From contig NC_072892.1 in NCBI RefSeq assembly GCF_027943255.1, positions 18,127,792 through 18,191,791 on the forward strand: DNA of 64,000 bases, given 5' to 3'. Shown piece by piece: positions 1 to 10,851 of the stretch. Each line of letters begins with the position of its first letter. The first letter of the stretch is position 1. Source of the stretch: Anastrepha obliqua. Its lineage: Eukaryota; Arthropoda; Insecta; Diptera; Tephritidae. The position numbers and the translations under genes are program-made. The notes under the pieces were generated by a model. That model saw nothing but the letters and a program-made list of their open reading frames with translations, did not search any database and had not been told where the DNA came from.

Positions 1-237
1 TAGAATTAACCATAGAATTAACTTTGTGGGTACGTGCATACCTGGGAAGGTGAAATTTAAATGTGTGTGTTTTGAAATTATTCTACTTCGTTGAACACAA
101 AAATTGTTAAATCTTAATGACATCATTAAAATATCATTGATGTTTGGTTCTAATGTTTTCGCATTGTTAAAAGTATAGCTGTATGTATGTATATACGAGT
201 ATGTATGTATGTATACACGCATGGAAAATGATCATCA
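1..237. other. Unassigned AT-rich DNA with a GTAT microsatellite
   Basis: No coding potential is recognised. Around 182-222 there is a degenerate run of GTAT/ATGT tetranucleotides of the kind seen throughout this window. The stretch ends at the TTAA that borders the next element. Confidence 0.4.
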
Positions 238-241
238 TTAA

Positions 242-968
242 GGGGGAGGTAGGGTTTAGCGCTAAAAAAAAACACTGTTTTTGTGAATTTTTTACAGAAA
301 TATGGCTTAAGATACTTTAATAAAATCAGTTACATGTTATTGTACATCTTTTCAATAAGTTTTTAAAAAATATTAATAATAAAATATTGACAAATAAGCC
401 CATGACAGAGTTTTTTTGGAGATATGTTTTTCGAGAGGTGCTCTGCGGTGCCAATCGGCATTCGTCGTAGAATCATCTGAAACTAAAAAAGTCGAATTTT
501 TCAGTTAAAGTATGACGTAATGCTCCCCCCTACATTAATAAAAATTTTTTTTTTTCATTTTTGTAGTTTTGGTGGCAAAAAAACCTAAAACGAGCATTTT
601 TGGCGAAAAATTTCGCCATATTTGTAAATGAAAAACAACCTTAAAAAACAAAAAAATAAAAAAAAACAGTGTAGGGGGGAGGTATTTTTGATTTAGAAAA
701 CGTGTGCCAAATTTGAAAAGAATCGGTTGAATAGTTTCGGAGTTGTGATTGGCACCGACTTTTAAGAAGTCGTTTCGGGAAAAACGCGTTTGAAAAAATG
801 ACTCTGAGAAATTATCGATGCTCCGCATTCGAGGTAGAGTGCCTACAAAGGCTATAACTTTGAGAGTTCTGCTCCGATCCACTTAAAATTTTGACACAAC
901 ATTCTTGAAATGATTTACTATAAGATGAGTGAAGAAAAAAATTTCGATTTTGTGACCCTACCCCCCCC
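242..968. mobile_element. TTAA-flanked non-coding TIR element (MITE-like)
   Basis: The element is bordered by TTAA at 238-241 and 969-972. Its ends are inverted copies of a G-rich motif: GGGGGAGGTAGGGT on the left and, in reverse complement, GGGGGGGGTAGGGT on the right. The interior (about 727 bp) is poly-A/T rich and has no convincing reading frame. TTAA target duplications are typical of piggyBac and Kolobok transposons, so it is probably a non-autonomous member of one of those superfamilies. Elements at 24713-26034 and 53420-56705 have the same layout with related G-rich ends. Confidence 0.6.
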
Positions 969-1105
969 TTAAGCATTTACATACAAATGTATATATGTAT
1001 GTATATGAATATATATATTACACAATTTTACTTACAAGTAATGTACGAATTGTTTCATCATCTTAATGCACATTTTAAAATACTTCAAACTTTTTAAGTT
1101 ATTAC

Positions 1106-1272
1106 CAGGCCCGACGAGGGGGGTGTTGTTCGGGGACTTTTTACCCCGGGCACGGAGTTCTCAGAGGGGCCCGGACTCGTGAGTAATTCGAATTATATGA
1201 ATTAGACATAATTGGAAAGGGCCCTCATTTGCAATTCCCCCCCGGGGCCCGGATATGCTCTCTACGGCCCTG
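1106..1272. mobile_element. GC-rich hAT-type MITE with 8-bp target duplication
   Basis: A 167-bp island, strikingly GC-rich for its surroundings, is flanked by perfect 8-bp direct repeats GTTATTAC at 1098-1105 and 1273-1280. The ends are short inverted repeats, CAGGCCCG on the left and CAGGGCCG in reverse complement on the right. An 8-bp duplication plus a CAG-initiated terminus is the hAT signature. There is no coding capacity, so it must have been moved in trans. Confidence 0.7.
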
Positions 1273-1421
1273 GTTATTACATATATGTACAGTAGGCATG
1301 CAACTTTGTATGCTTTGTAACACATGGGCTGAAAAGTTCCGGGCCTAAGACAAAGTTGGCACTAGTTTTAGTTTTATTGCACTCACCTACATATTTTTCA
1401 TATATTTCATGATATTCTATT

Positions 1422-2160
1422 CATTCTTCTTCTTAATTGGCGCGATAACGCTTACGCGATTTTGGCCGAGATTAACAAAGCGCGCCAGTCGTTTCTGTCT
1501 CGTGCTAACCGGCACCAGTTGGACACACCAAGTGAAGCCAAGTCCTTCTCCACCTGATCTTTCTAACGTAGAGGAGGCCTTCCTCTTCCTCTGCTACCAT
1601 CAGCTGGTGCCGCATCGAATACTTTCAGAGCCGGAGCGTTTGTATCTATTCGGACGACATGACCCAGCCAACATAGCCGCTGGATCTTTATTCGCTGCGC
1701 TATGTCTATGTTATCGTAAAGCTCCTACAGTCGCCAACGTTCCATCGCCTGCGATATTCGAATCTGTGTCTCAAACACTCCAAGCGTCGCTTCATCGGAT
1801 GTAGTCTTCGTCCACGCTTCTGCGCCATACGTTAGGACGGGCATGATGAGAGTCTTGTAGAGTGTTAGTTTTGTTCGTCGAGAGAGGACTTTATTGCTCA
1901 GTTGCCTACTTAGTCCAAAGTACCACTTGTTGGCAAGAGAGATTCTCCGTTGGATTTCAAGCCTGACATTGTTATCAGTGTTAATGTCCGTTCGGTTCTT
2001 AAATAAACGAAGTATTTCACAACCTCGAAATCATAAGTGGCAACAGTGACGTGGGTGCCGATGCGCTAGTGCGCCGACTGTTTGATTGATGACAGGAGGT
2101 ACTTCGTTTTGTCCGCGCTCACCATTCGCTTCGTTCACAGACCCATTCGTTTTGCCTCTA
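1422..2160 (-). pseudogene. RTE/CR1-like LINE reverse transcriptase, 3' fragment
   Basis: The minus strand resembles the C-terminal part of a widespread insect non-LTR reverse transcriptase, the same kind of sequence as 26600-27545. It has several stops and no continuous frame. A similar but more decayed copy is at about 44410-44580. The 131-residue + strand frame at 1409-1804 is antisense to it and is not a gene. Confidence 0.5.
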
Positions 2161-2261
2161 TTCTATTCATTAGTTCGTGAGTTATTGTGCTAAGAGTCGT
2201 CGCATGAGCATTCGAATATGAAAAGGTTCTGTTCAAAGTGGGTGCCGCGTTTACTCATTGT

Positions 2262-2570
2262 TTTGTTTCATCAAGACAACGCACTGTGTTACAAGTCAAT
2301 CAAAACAATGGCAAAATTACACGAATTGAATTTCGAATTGCTCTCAAATCCACCAGATTCGTCAGGTTTGGCTCACAGCGACTAATGGCTGTTCGCAGAC
2401 CTAAAAAAATGCTCGTGGGTAAGAAATTTTGCGCGAATGAAGAGGCTATCGCTGAAACTGAAGCCTATTTTGAGCCAAAAGATAAATCGGTCTACAAAAG
2501 TGATATTGAAATGTCAGAGCGCCACTGGAATGATTGTCTTGTTCTTAATGGAAATTACGTTGACGAATAA
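2262..2570 (+). pseudogene. Mariner (SETMAR-like) transposase, C-terminal fragment
   Basis: The frame begins with FHQDNALCYKS, which contains the second catalytic Asp of a mariner transposase (HQDN block). It continues through SSDLAHSDYWLFADLKKML, where the family has the third Asp (SPDLAPSDY), to a stop at 2570. The C-terminal signature with NEEAIAETEAYF and HWNDCLVLNGNYVDE is typical of mariner transposases. The DNA-binding region and the first Asp are absent. Confidence 0.7.
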
Positions 2571-2941
2571 AGCTAATTTTGAACAAAAAAAAGTGTTTCA
2601 TTTGTTAGCCCCGGGGCTTTTCAGCCTATGTGTTTCATATGTGGAAATTTTATGAAGAAATTAAAGAATATTTTGATTAATTTCATGCCAACAGCATTAA
2701 GGTTATGAAATGGGCAATATAGTTAGTGTGTAGATCTATATGCAACATAGCATCTTTGAGGAGACATAAAAAAGCTGTACACGTCAAGAAACCATCCAAT
2801 ATCGGGCCGCGTTGAAAAGTTGTCATAAAAGCTATCTAGAAAGCAGAAGGCACGGAGAACGATGCCCCACCGTCGGGACAGACAAGCAAGTACAGCACTC
2901 AGATACAATTAAATTCATTGTACTGCACTCGGATTCCCTTT

Positions 2942-3815
2942 TTAATTTTCTTTAAATCTACTCGACCTCCGAAGAAATCTGAGTAGAACCTGTGGTGCCA
3001 AGGAGCCAAGGTGGTCGTTTCTTAATACATCAGTGCCAAAGACCTCAAGCCTGATTCGAGCGAAGGCGGGGCAGACGCACAGAAAGTGGTCCACCGTCTC
3101 ATCCTCCTCTCCACATGCTGGGCAAAGCGCACTGTCTGAGATGCCCACCTTTTCCATGTGCTTTGCCCATATAAAGTGGCTCGTCATCAGTCCAACCTGC
3201 CTCCTGCCTCTGCTTAGTGGCAGGAGGAACTGCGACAGTCGGTCGGACATGACAGGTAACACCAGTTCCAGCCAAGCTCGCTTGTAGGTTAGAGTAACCC
3301 ATTTGCTAACCGTGGCTTTGATGGCTGCAGACGGGAGAGGCAGAACGGGCTTCGGGCCAAAAAAGTTGGCCTCAGAGCCCATCGTGGCAAAAGAGTCAGA
3401 GATCTCGTTACCCGCAATACCCACGTGTCCCGGGACCCATGTTAGCATCAGGCTATTATGTCTACCGACATAGTTCAGCCTGGATTTACAGGACTCGACT
3501 ACCTTTGAAGTGGTTGGCCATGAGCGCAGCTTGGCTGTCGCTGCAGACACATATAGATCTGCCTCTCCATTTGTTTTCCACAACAAAGTTCATCGCTTCT
3601 TGAACAGCATACACCTTCGCTTGAAACATGGATACATGCATTCCAAGAGCATAGTGCAATTTTCTCCCGCTGGATTCCACGTAGACCCCAGAGCTGGAGG
3701 CTGTGCTAGGTCCTGGAGCCATCCGTGAAAATATGAAAACAGTGTTTACCGATCTCATTTTCTGAGTTTGACTACAGTTGAGCCTCTGCCAGCACCACAT
3801 TGTATCTCTTGTCAA
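2942..3815 (-). pseudogene. Non-LTR retrotransposon RNase H domain and C-terminus, frameshifted
   Basis: Two overlapping minus-strand frames (3815 to 3486, then 3586 to 2942) together give an RNase H domain of the kind found in I/LOA-type LINEs. FQAKVYAVQEAM carries the catalytic Glu, CSDSQAAL a catalytic Asp, and WVPGHVGIAGNEISD the last Asp-containing motif, with Ser before Asp where Ala is usual. A C-terminal zinc-binding signature CPACGEEDETVDHFLC precedes the stop at 2942. The frames break near 3490-3580, and the reverse transcriptase part upstream is missing, so this is a dead 3' end. Confidence 0.75.
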
Positions 3816-3860
3816 TCACAACTCTTGATAGCATAGAGTCAAGGGGCACGATGCCCATAT

Positions 3861-3989
3861 GCTCCCCGAACAGTCGGTTCTACGTTACCGGAACGACCCG
3901 GATTTACTATATATTCGGCCTAGGACTATCGCTCCAGCAGCATTCCCCGTACACGTATGGGGAACGTTTATGCTGCTACAACAATAACA
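3861..3989 (+). mobile_element. Short CAA-tailed SINE-like retroposon, copy 1
   Basis: A 129-bp unit is flanked by a perfect 13-bp target duplication ACGATGCCCATAT at 3848-3860 and 3990-4002. Internal landmarks are GGTTCTACGTTACCGG, CCCGGATTTA and AGCAGCATTCCCCGT, and the unit ends in a CAACAATAA tail. The same unit recurs at 26889-27022 with its own target duplication and at about 44051-44165. Target duplications of variable sequence plus an A-rich simple-repeat tail indicate LINE-assisted retroposition. It could alternatively be a severely 5'-truncated LINE 3' end. Confidence 0.7.
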
Positions 3990-4002
3990 ACGATGCCCAT
4001 AT

Positions 4003-4810
4003 TTAGGTGACTTAATACCTTGCCACTCTCACGCTGTTAACGAGTGGATTTTCGGCAAAGTACTGAATTAAAGTTTTAACATAATCGGAACAAATTTAAG
4101 TTCTTAAAATTGTTAAAAATTTATTACTTCACATTTATGGAGATATGTATGTACATATGACCACATGTATGAGGTATATTAAGTTTTTTTTTTGCGAACG
4201 TAAATTGAATTTACATAATTTTTGTTTTTTGGTGTAAGGCAAAATCTTAAAATAAAATTTAACACATTTGATCCTAAGTGTAATTTTAAAAATATTTGAG
4301 TTTTCAAAGAAATCGAAAAGTATCGCTATTTTCGTATTCGCAACTGTGATGCATAGGTACATACATACATACATGCACATATACACTTGCACACACTTAT
4401 AGCTAGAAACAAATAAATCAGCTTATAAGTTAGTTCCCAATGTCAGCCAGTTCAGCTACTGTACACTCGTATATGAGTGACAAATACTATACGCACACAT
4501 ACATGCATACATTTGTTTATATAATATATGCACACATATATGTATGTATGTGCTTACTAGGCATGCCAATCGCCCCTTGCCAATGAAAAACGTGCGTTGT
4601 TTACTTTTGAATATTGTGTCTGTTTACATTTCACCCTGGCGATCGGTTTGTGAGTTGCGTCTACAGTAAAGTTGGGATGCTCGAATGTTTGCTGCTTTAC
4701 GTCATTAACGATGGTGCGGCTGATAAAGACGTGGATCCAAAAGCAGACCCAATTTGATAGCACTAGATTTAGAACTTTTTCTAAATTTAAGCGCAAAAAA
4801 AATGGTACAC
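4003..4810. other. Unassigned AT-rich DNA
   Basis: Nothing coding is recognised. There are scattered CATA/TATG microsatellites around 4360-4390 and 4490-4555. The long frames on either strand have no family resemblance. Confidence 0.4.
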
Positions 4811-5650
4811 CATTTCAATTCAACCGGGCTATTCGGGTCATGTTCTCCGATTTCGATGTAACTGAAATATGTTGCTCTCTGGTCAAAATAATGAGACACG
4901 TATTTTTTTGTTCGCCCGAAAAACATTTTTTTCAAGAGTTATCGGCAATTTTGTTTTTCGCCTCAAAATCGATTTTTTTTTAATTATATAAGAAAAAATT
5001 TTTTTTAAATGCCCATAACTTAGCCAATAATGAACCGATTTTAATAATTCTGGGTTCAAAATGATCGTAATTACTTACACGAGCGGCTTCATGTAGAAAC
5101 AATTGCAAAAAAGGAGTCGAAAATTTTTTATTTAGCAAAAAAGAAAAAAAATTGAAATTTTTTCGAATTTCAATATTTCAAAAAGTGTATTTTTTTTTTA
5201 TAACTTTTTCTAAATCAAGAGGACACCTCAAACTTCAATTAAGCTGAATGCCCAGTAGCTAAAATGAGTTGTTTTTGAGTAATGAATTTTTGATTAAAAA
5301 ACCTGTTTCGCACTTTTTGTTTTTTGCGAGATAAAAAATGTTCGACTACTTTTTTCTAACTGTTTCTACATGAAATCGCTCGTGTAAGTAATTACGATCA
5401 TTTTGAATCCAAAATTATTAAAATCGGTTCATTTTTGAGTAAGTTATGAGCATTTAAAAAAAAAATTTCTTATATAATTAAAAAAAATCGATTTTGAGCC
5501 GAAAAACAAAATTGCCGATAAAGTTTGAAAAAAAAAATTTTTCGAGCGAACAAAAAAATACGTGTCTCATTATTTTGACCAGAGAGCAACATATTTCAGT
5601 TACATCGAAATCGAAGAACATGACCCGAATAGCCCGGTTGAATTGAAATG
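4811..5650. repeat. 840-bp near-perfect palindrome (foldback/hairpin element)
   Basis: The left arm starts CATTTCAATTCAACCGGGC at 4811 and the right arm ends with the reverse complement at 5650. Matching continues inward for roughly 330 bp, for example GGTCAAAATAATGAGACACG at about 4882 against CGTGTCTCATTATTTTGACC at about 5562. It also includes the long ATCATTTTGAA/TTCAAAATGAT neighbourhood near 5062 and 5396. A loop of roughly 150-200 bp separates the arms. It may be a foldback MITE. If transcribed, it would form a long hairpin RNA. Confidence 0.75.
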
Positions 5651-6063
5651 GAAAGCATCGTGTATATTATATTACTTTTTATAATTTATATTATTTTTAG
5701 GTTTTGAAATATTTAAAAACGGTGACAGCACTGGATCGACTGACTCTTTCGTAAGAATTCGTTACGATTCTGAGACTTTGGTGAGCATTGACTGTGGGTG
5801 GTGAAAACAATTGCGTTATTAAACCTCGCATGACGTAGCAGCCAAAGCTACTGCTACATTTTTTCCTCGGATATCCAAATCTTGTACACCTGTCATCCTT
5901 CGGCTTTGAAAATCCGGAGAAAACTTGTGAGGGTGATTTTGGCTTCCACGTCACAGGGGCCTTGACAGCAGAATTGTCCCTGCTCACATTTCACACCCAT
6001 TCTTGCGCTCTTCTTTGTTATTTTACAAAGTTGTTTTTGTTATCCACTTTTTTATCTTATATC
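5651..6063. other. Unassigned DNA
   Basis: No recognisable coding or repeat signature, apart from a short phrase around 5829-5845 (TGACGTAGCAGCCAAAG) that recurs in similar form near 61564-61580. It may be a remnant of a dispersed repeat. Confidence 0.3.
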
Positions 6064-6242
6064 CAGGGTCCGGCACTCGAAGGGTAACCAACTTCAGACC
6101 GCTCGCGCAGCTCATGTATGGGCATCAGCTGTGTGTTAGTTGGCTAAATGACACTCCAGACTATTGTTTACAAGCGCACGGAAGCATTATGCCGGGAGTA
6201 AACGCGAAAAAAGAAAATCAGTAATGGATTTCAAACGTAATA

Positions 6243-8418
6243 AAGGGATTTCCAATAAAAGGTGTTCTTCCCGTAAAAGATTAATGGTTTCGTTGCTTGT
6301 GTGGCACGTAGCACCGTCTTGTTGAAAATAAACGTTGTCCAGATCAATACCATCCAATTCCGGCCATAAAAAATCGTTAATCATCTCTCGACAGCACAAT
6401 CCATTCACAGTAACTGTTGCTCCAGCTTCATTTTCGAAAAAGTAAGGTCCAATGACTCCACAGAACCATAAACCGCACCAAACAGTCACTCGTTAAGGAT
6501 AGAGAGGCTTTTCAACAATAACTCTTGGATTTTCTGAGCCCCAGATCTGACAATTTTGCTTGTTGACGAAGCCACCGAGGTGGAAATGGGCCTCATCACT
6601 CAAGATGATTTTTCGATGGAATTCCGGATAATTTTGAATGCATTTGCATTTGAACGACCCAATCAGCAAAGACACGACGTTTTTGATGATCGGCCGTTTT
6701 TGATGATCTTGTGTTAACTGAACTTTATAAGCCTTAAGACCCAAACCTTTATGTAAAATATGGTGTAACTAGCAAACCCGGCCCCCTTCGCTGGGCACAC
6801 TAAAATAGAATAGATATGGTTTAGAACAGAAAAGATATGGTTTTCATATTATTTATTTCTTTATTCTTTATTCAAGCGCTTTGGCATAAACAATATTTTT
6901 TGTTTTTCTATTTGTTTTTGAGTAAATATAAAATATAAATTGAAAGAAGAATTGAAAGAAGATTGTTTTTAAATTTCAAATCAATGCATATGAATAACTA
7001 AGGAAAAATCGTCTTTTTTCCTGATCATCCATGAATTTTTCGTTTCAATTTATATGTTTTATTAAGCATTGGAGCTTTTTTAACCATTATCCATTTATAT
7101 TTTTCAAAAAAAAAAAACGAAAAAAATTTTTTTTCCACGAACACATAATTTCATTCGGGTTTCACATTAAATTCTCAAATTTCGTAAGAAATTATTCACT
7201 GTTCCAAAATCCACTCCAAAAAAATTCACAAAAAATGTTTACACTTTGCACTTACGTCTTCTCCTTATGGCGTCCAAATCAGAAAGAAATATTGACACAT
7301 TGTAACTCACACTGTCAATTTGACAGTTCAGTTCCGCCCCAAGCGTCAAAAAAGTAAGCGACATTATGGCTGGCTCAAAAGAACGCTGTACCCGTGGCCA
7401 CTGCTCCGAATTACAACCAAACTTTACGAAACCCATCTTCAATACCTGCTTAACAATGTGTGTAAGTTTGGTTTAATTCGGTGCAAAGACACGGTGGGTC
7501 CACGTTTTGGCATATATTTCGAGACTCTAGTCATCAATAGCTATGAAAGTTACCCCGTATTAAAGCACTTATCAACAGCTTTCATTTGATACCCATATTG
7601 TACATACACATCCGAAGGTTACCCGGGTCCACGTTTTGACCTATATCTCGAGACCCTGTCTACCAATAGGTATCCAAACTATACGGAAACCATCTTCAAT
7701 ACCTTCTTAACAATATGTGTAAGATTGGTTTAATTCGGTGCAGACACGGGCGGTTAGCGAACACACACAAAAAGTTGACTTTATTTTATATATACGATTT
7801 TTTTCAGTTTGTGTCCGAAAAATCCAAATATCTTACGGAACCCTATTTTTTTCCAAAATAAAATGTAATCCATGTTACTCGTGGATAATGTAGTTTTCGA
7901 ATGTGAAAGAATTTTTAAAATCGGTCCAGTAGTTTTTGAGCCTATTCGTTACAAACAAACAAACAAAGTTTTCCTCTTTATAATATTAGTATAGATGACG
8001 TTTGTGGAATGCCTAATTCCAAAGAACGACGAGTGGACAAACCTGGGTTTTCTTCAACACTTTCGGCTACAACAGCCATATTTTCGGCTGTTCTTGAGCG
8101 ACGTGTACGGGTTTTATTCTTCACATCACTAACTTGTCCCAACAGCTCGAATTTTTCCACCAATTTCTGTGTTGCGGTTCGACAAGGTGCTTCACGATGA
8201 CCCAAAAATGTTCGAATTTTACGAACCGTCTCTGCCCAATTTTTACCATTTTTATAGTGAATTTTAATAATTTCAATGCGTTGTTTCAGCGTGTATCGTT
8301 CCATTTTTATTAATGGCGTAGTTTCTACTTGTCAAATATCAAAAAATGACAGCTTCAAAAGTGACATCTACCGAAATAGCGGGTTATTCAAAATAACACC
8401 TGTTATTGGAAAACCCTT
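6243..8418 (-). mobile_element. IS630/Tc1-mariner element with DUF4817-type transposase, nested in the DD37D element
   Basis: Ends AAGGGATTTCCAATAAAAGG (6243) and the inverse of AAGGGTTTTCCAATAACAGG (ending 8418) form TIRs with TA on both sides (6241-6242, 8419-8420). On the minus strand, 8304 down to 7996 encodes the N-terminal helix-turn-helix (MERYTLKQRIEIIKIHY). After the Helitron, 6744-6493 gives the first Asp block (IILSDEAHFHLGGFVNKQN), and 6489-6260 gives VWCGLWFCGVIGPYFFE and the second Asp block ([12 protein letters not shown]). The C-terminus after INLLREE is deleted and a stop falls at 6493, so it is dead. Confidence 0.75.
6769..7995 (-). mobile_element. Non-autonomous Helitron, third-level insertion
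   Basis: Read on the minus strand, it starts with TC (TCTATACTAATATTATAAAG, ending at 7995) and finishes with CTAG at 6769-6772. It is flanked by A on the 5' side and T on the 3' side, the Helitron A|T target. The 3' end has GCCCAGCGAAGGGGGC-like stem sequence just before CTAG. The interior contains degenerate ~120-bp tandem units with the phrase GGGTCCACGTTTTGGC (about 7490-7700), which also occur at 41842-42341 and 50490-50650. No helicase remains. Confidence 0.7.
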
Positions 8419-8492
8419 TAGTCCGATTACATTAAATTTGTGTTATCTGATGAGAAAATTTTTCAAATTGAGCAATTCGTAAACTCCCAAAA

Positions 8493-9023
8493 ATGATGAT
8501 CGACTGTTCATACGAGAATTTGAATCATCGATTGGCCACCAGGAAGCAGTACCCGCCACAGATGATGGTTTGGGCCGCTGCAACCGCAGATACGCGTTCT
8601 CCAATCGTTTCAATAGAGCCTGGCGTCAAGCTATATGCGAAATATTATCGGGAAAGTATTCTGGAGGTTGCTTTGAAGCCGTGGGCAGACAAACATTTTG
8701 GTGGCAGACCATTGACATTTCAACAGGACCCGACACCGTCTCACAAAGCTCGAGTGAACCAAGAATTGCTAAAAAACAACGTTCCGTACTTCATAACGTC
8801 CACACAATGGCTATCAAACTCACCAGACGTGAATCCAATGGATTACTCTCTTTGGGCCATTTTAGAGAGCAAAGTGCGAACTAAAAGATTCACCAGTGTC
8901 GAGGCGCTGAAAAAAGCCATTGTCCGCGAGTGGGCCAAATACCTGCAAGTCACATTCGGGCAGCTTGCGATTTGTCTCAAGGCCATAGTCAAGGCAACAG
9001 GTGCTCATCTCGAGCAAAAGTAA
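8493..9023 (+). pseudogene. DD37D transposase, C-terminal two thirds
   Basis: The frame contains PPQMMVWAAATADTRSPIV, the second catalytic Asp in [19 protein letters not shown] and the third in SPDVNPMDYSLWAILE. There are 37 residues between the last two aspartates, hence DD37D (maT group). The first Asp block ([13 protein letters not shown]) is just upstream near 8451-8490, out of continuous frame because of a stop. The C-terminus ends KATGAHLEQK. The N-terminal DNA-binding part is lost to the inserted element. Confidence 0.8.
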
Positions 9024-9284
9024 ATTCTTAATTTTATATTATTTTCCCACATTTTTCACTTTGAATTGAATAAAAGTAATTTTCCAAACTAAATTTATGG
9101 CCTCTTTAATTGCACTTCGAGTGACGGTACCTGTACAAAAATTGCAATATTTTTTACATATCTTAATAATTATGCTATTGGTCTTCAATAATTCAATGTC
9201 TTTTAATGTTTGATAGTTTCATTAAAATATTAATTTTTGAATTTTGGCTCATTTATGACTGTACTTATTTTTACTGTGTGTACA

Positions 9285-9833
9285 CATGATCAGAAAGTAC
9301 CAGGAATAATAAATTTAAACGAACCGCGCACGTGGGAACCGATCCATATTTTTCTTATGGTGGTAGGGCTGTAAGACAAATATCTGTCACGTTTTAGCGC
9401 CATCGGATCATTAGTCTCTGTCTGGCCGGCCAAAATGTGGGCAAACAATTCTTGGATTTCGCAGGATGATAACGCGCCATCGCACCGAGCCCAAATTGGG
9501 CTGGATTATTTGACCAAATACCAAGTAAATACCATCGTGCAAGCACCGTATTCACCTGATGTGACCCCGTGCGACTTCTTTTTGTTTCCCAAGTTGAAGT
9601 TACCACTTCGTGGAAGAAGATTTCAGTCGAAAGAGGTGATCAAAGAGAATTCGACGAAGGAGCTGAATACCGTCCCTTCGTCGGTCTAGCAGGGGTGCGT
9701 GGAGGACTGTGTTAAACGTTGGCACATGTGTGTTGCTTTAGACGGGTCATATTTTGAAGGAGATAATATAAATTTGCCTGAAATTTAACTCTGTTTTGTT
9801 TTATTTAAACATTCCCGGTGCTTTCAGATCATA
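9285..9833 (+). mobile_element. Internally deleted mariner (about 550 bp)
   Basis: Imperfect inverted ends CATGATCAGAAAGTACCAGG (about 9285) and the inverse of ATGATCTGAAAGCACCGGG (about 9833) enclose a residual transposase frame at 9435-9689. That frame has WISQDDNAPSHRA (second Asp block) and APYSPDVTPCDFFLF (third Asp block), followed by KLKLPLRGRRF. The N-terminal half including the first Asp is missing. The mariner at 21850-22773 is a relative. Confidence 0.65.
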
Positions 9834-10420
9834 GGGTATATGCATGTACTATTTCTTCCCACGTGTATCAATAGCCATATTTATAAAAAGTTCACATGTT
9901 GACGTAGTAACGTAGGCAGTGAGGAGTTGATTTTCTCTTATAAAACAAATACAAGCACAGTGTTTGCCGACCTCTGTTGTACACAAAATGTTGTCATGTC
10001 GCTTATTACGTCAGAAAATCAGCTGATTCCTTCAAATTTGCTGAGAGCCATGTAACGATTTGATGTTGGTCACACCTTTGCATTTTGTACATCGTATTCT
10101 GAATTGAGAGAGTAGAGGAAGGAAACAGCAACAAATACATTATTTATCTGGTTAATATCTATAAATGTGTCTGCTAATTTCGAATGAAATTAATATCATT
10201 TCGATTCGAATCGAATGGCGACATTAAATTTTCTAATTGCATAAATGCATTTTGACCTTGTTCACAAATTTGGCAAACATGGCCAAGGCTAAATCTACGT
10301 CAGTCCAAGAATATTATAAAATTGAGTAGACTTCAAATTAGGACCTTAGTAGGGGCTTTCACATGACATTGTCTCATAGAAAATCCTGCAAGGAGATTGG
10401 GCGTTTACACGTAAGATTTC
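9834..10420. other. Unassigned AT-rich DNA
   Basis: No coding, repeat-end or RNA signature is recognised. Confidence 0.3.
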
Positions 10421-10429
10421 TGTCATAGC

Positions 10430-10702
10430 TGCAGAAATCAGGAGGAGTTGGAAACAATTCAACACCTTTTTGCACATGCCCGGCTCTAGCCAGAAGCAGG
10501 AATCGATATTTAAGATCCTACTGAATACAGATAATCTACACACTTTACGTTTTGTCAAAAGCTCAGGATGGTTCAATATGGAAAGGGAAACATAGCCCAG
10601 CCAGTGCGGTTCACAACGAACCCATTTCGTGTTCTAAGTGGCATCGTTGTCTCTATGTGCGATGCGACTGCCAAACCTAACCTAACTAACCTAAACAGCT
10701 AC
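10430..10702 (+). pseudogene. LINE 3' end with CCTAA-type tail
   Basis: A short decayed C-terminal coding trace (phrases around 10450-10500 resemble the end of a LINE zinc-knuckle region) runs into a 3' UTR that finishes CTGCCAAACCTAACCTAACT near 10665-10695. The same terminal block is present in inverse orientation at about 61715-61790. It is an old 5'-truncated insertion. Confidence 0.45.
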
Positions 10703-10789
10703 TAGATGATTTTTAAAACTATTTACACAAACATTTTCAAAAGTACTAGTTATACGAGTATATAAAAATGAAATAAAAAAATAAATGGC

Positions 10790-10850
10790 ACGTACACTTC
10801 TGTTAGTTGTTTGGCCGAGCTCCTCCTGATATTTGTGGTGTGCGACTTGA
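10790..10850 (-). repeat. Fragment of the tRNA-derived SINE
   Basis: The minus strand carries the phrase ACCACAAAT, then AGGAGGAGCTCGGCCAAAC, characteristic of the 3' body of the SINE described at 31640-31960. Only about 60 bp remains, abutting the foldback-like element. Confidence 0.5.
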
Positions 10851-10851
10851 T

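Larger units (their letters stand above)
1321..2632 (+). mobile_element. Degenerate mariner with an RTE-like LINE fragment inside
   Basis: Imperfect terminal inverted repeats are visible: CACATGGGCTGAAAAGTTCC at 1321 and its counterpart reading inward from about 2632. Between them lie a truncated mariner transposase (2262-2570) and, in opposite orientation, an RTE-like LINE fragment (about 1422-2160). The N-terminal half of the transposase is missing, probably lost when the LINE inserted or by later deletion. The element cannot be autonomous. Confidence 0.6.
6064..9133 (+). mobile_element. DD37D (maT-type) Tc1/mariner element, copy 1, carrying a nested transposon
   Basis: The left end CAGGGTCCGGCACTCGAAG and the right end CACTTCGAGTGACGGTACCTG are inverted repeats, also found on related copies at 14359 and 33769-36312. 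The transposase 3' half survives at 8493-9023. The 5' part was interrupted by a second DNA transposon (6243-8418), which itself contains a Helitron (6769-7995). The outer element was therefore the first to arrive. Confidence 0.75.

Noticed and set aside
2262..2570. SETMAR-like histone methyltransferase gene
   Set aside because: Only the mariner transposase part of the SETMAR similarity is present; there is no SET domain. It lies between mariner TIRs.
4557..4983. Open frames on both strands near the palindrome
   Set aside because: Low-complexity translations of A/T-rich palindrome arms and flank; no splice or family support.
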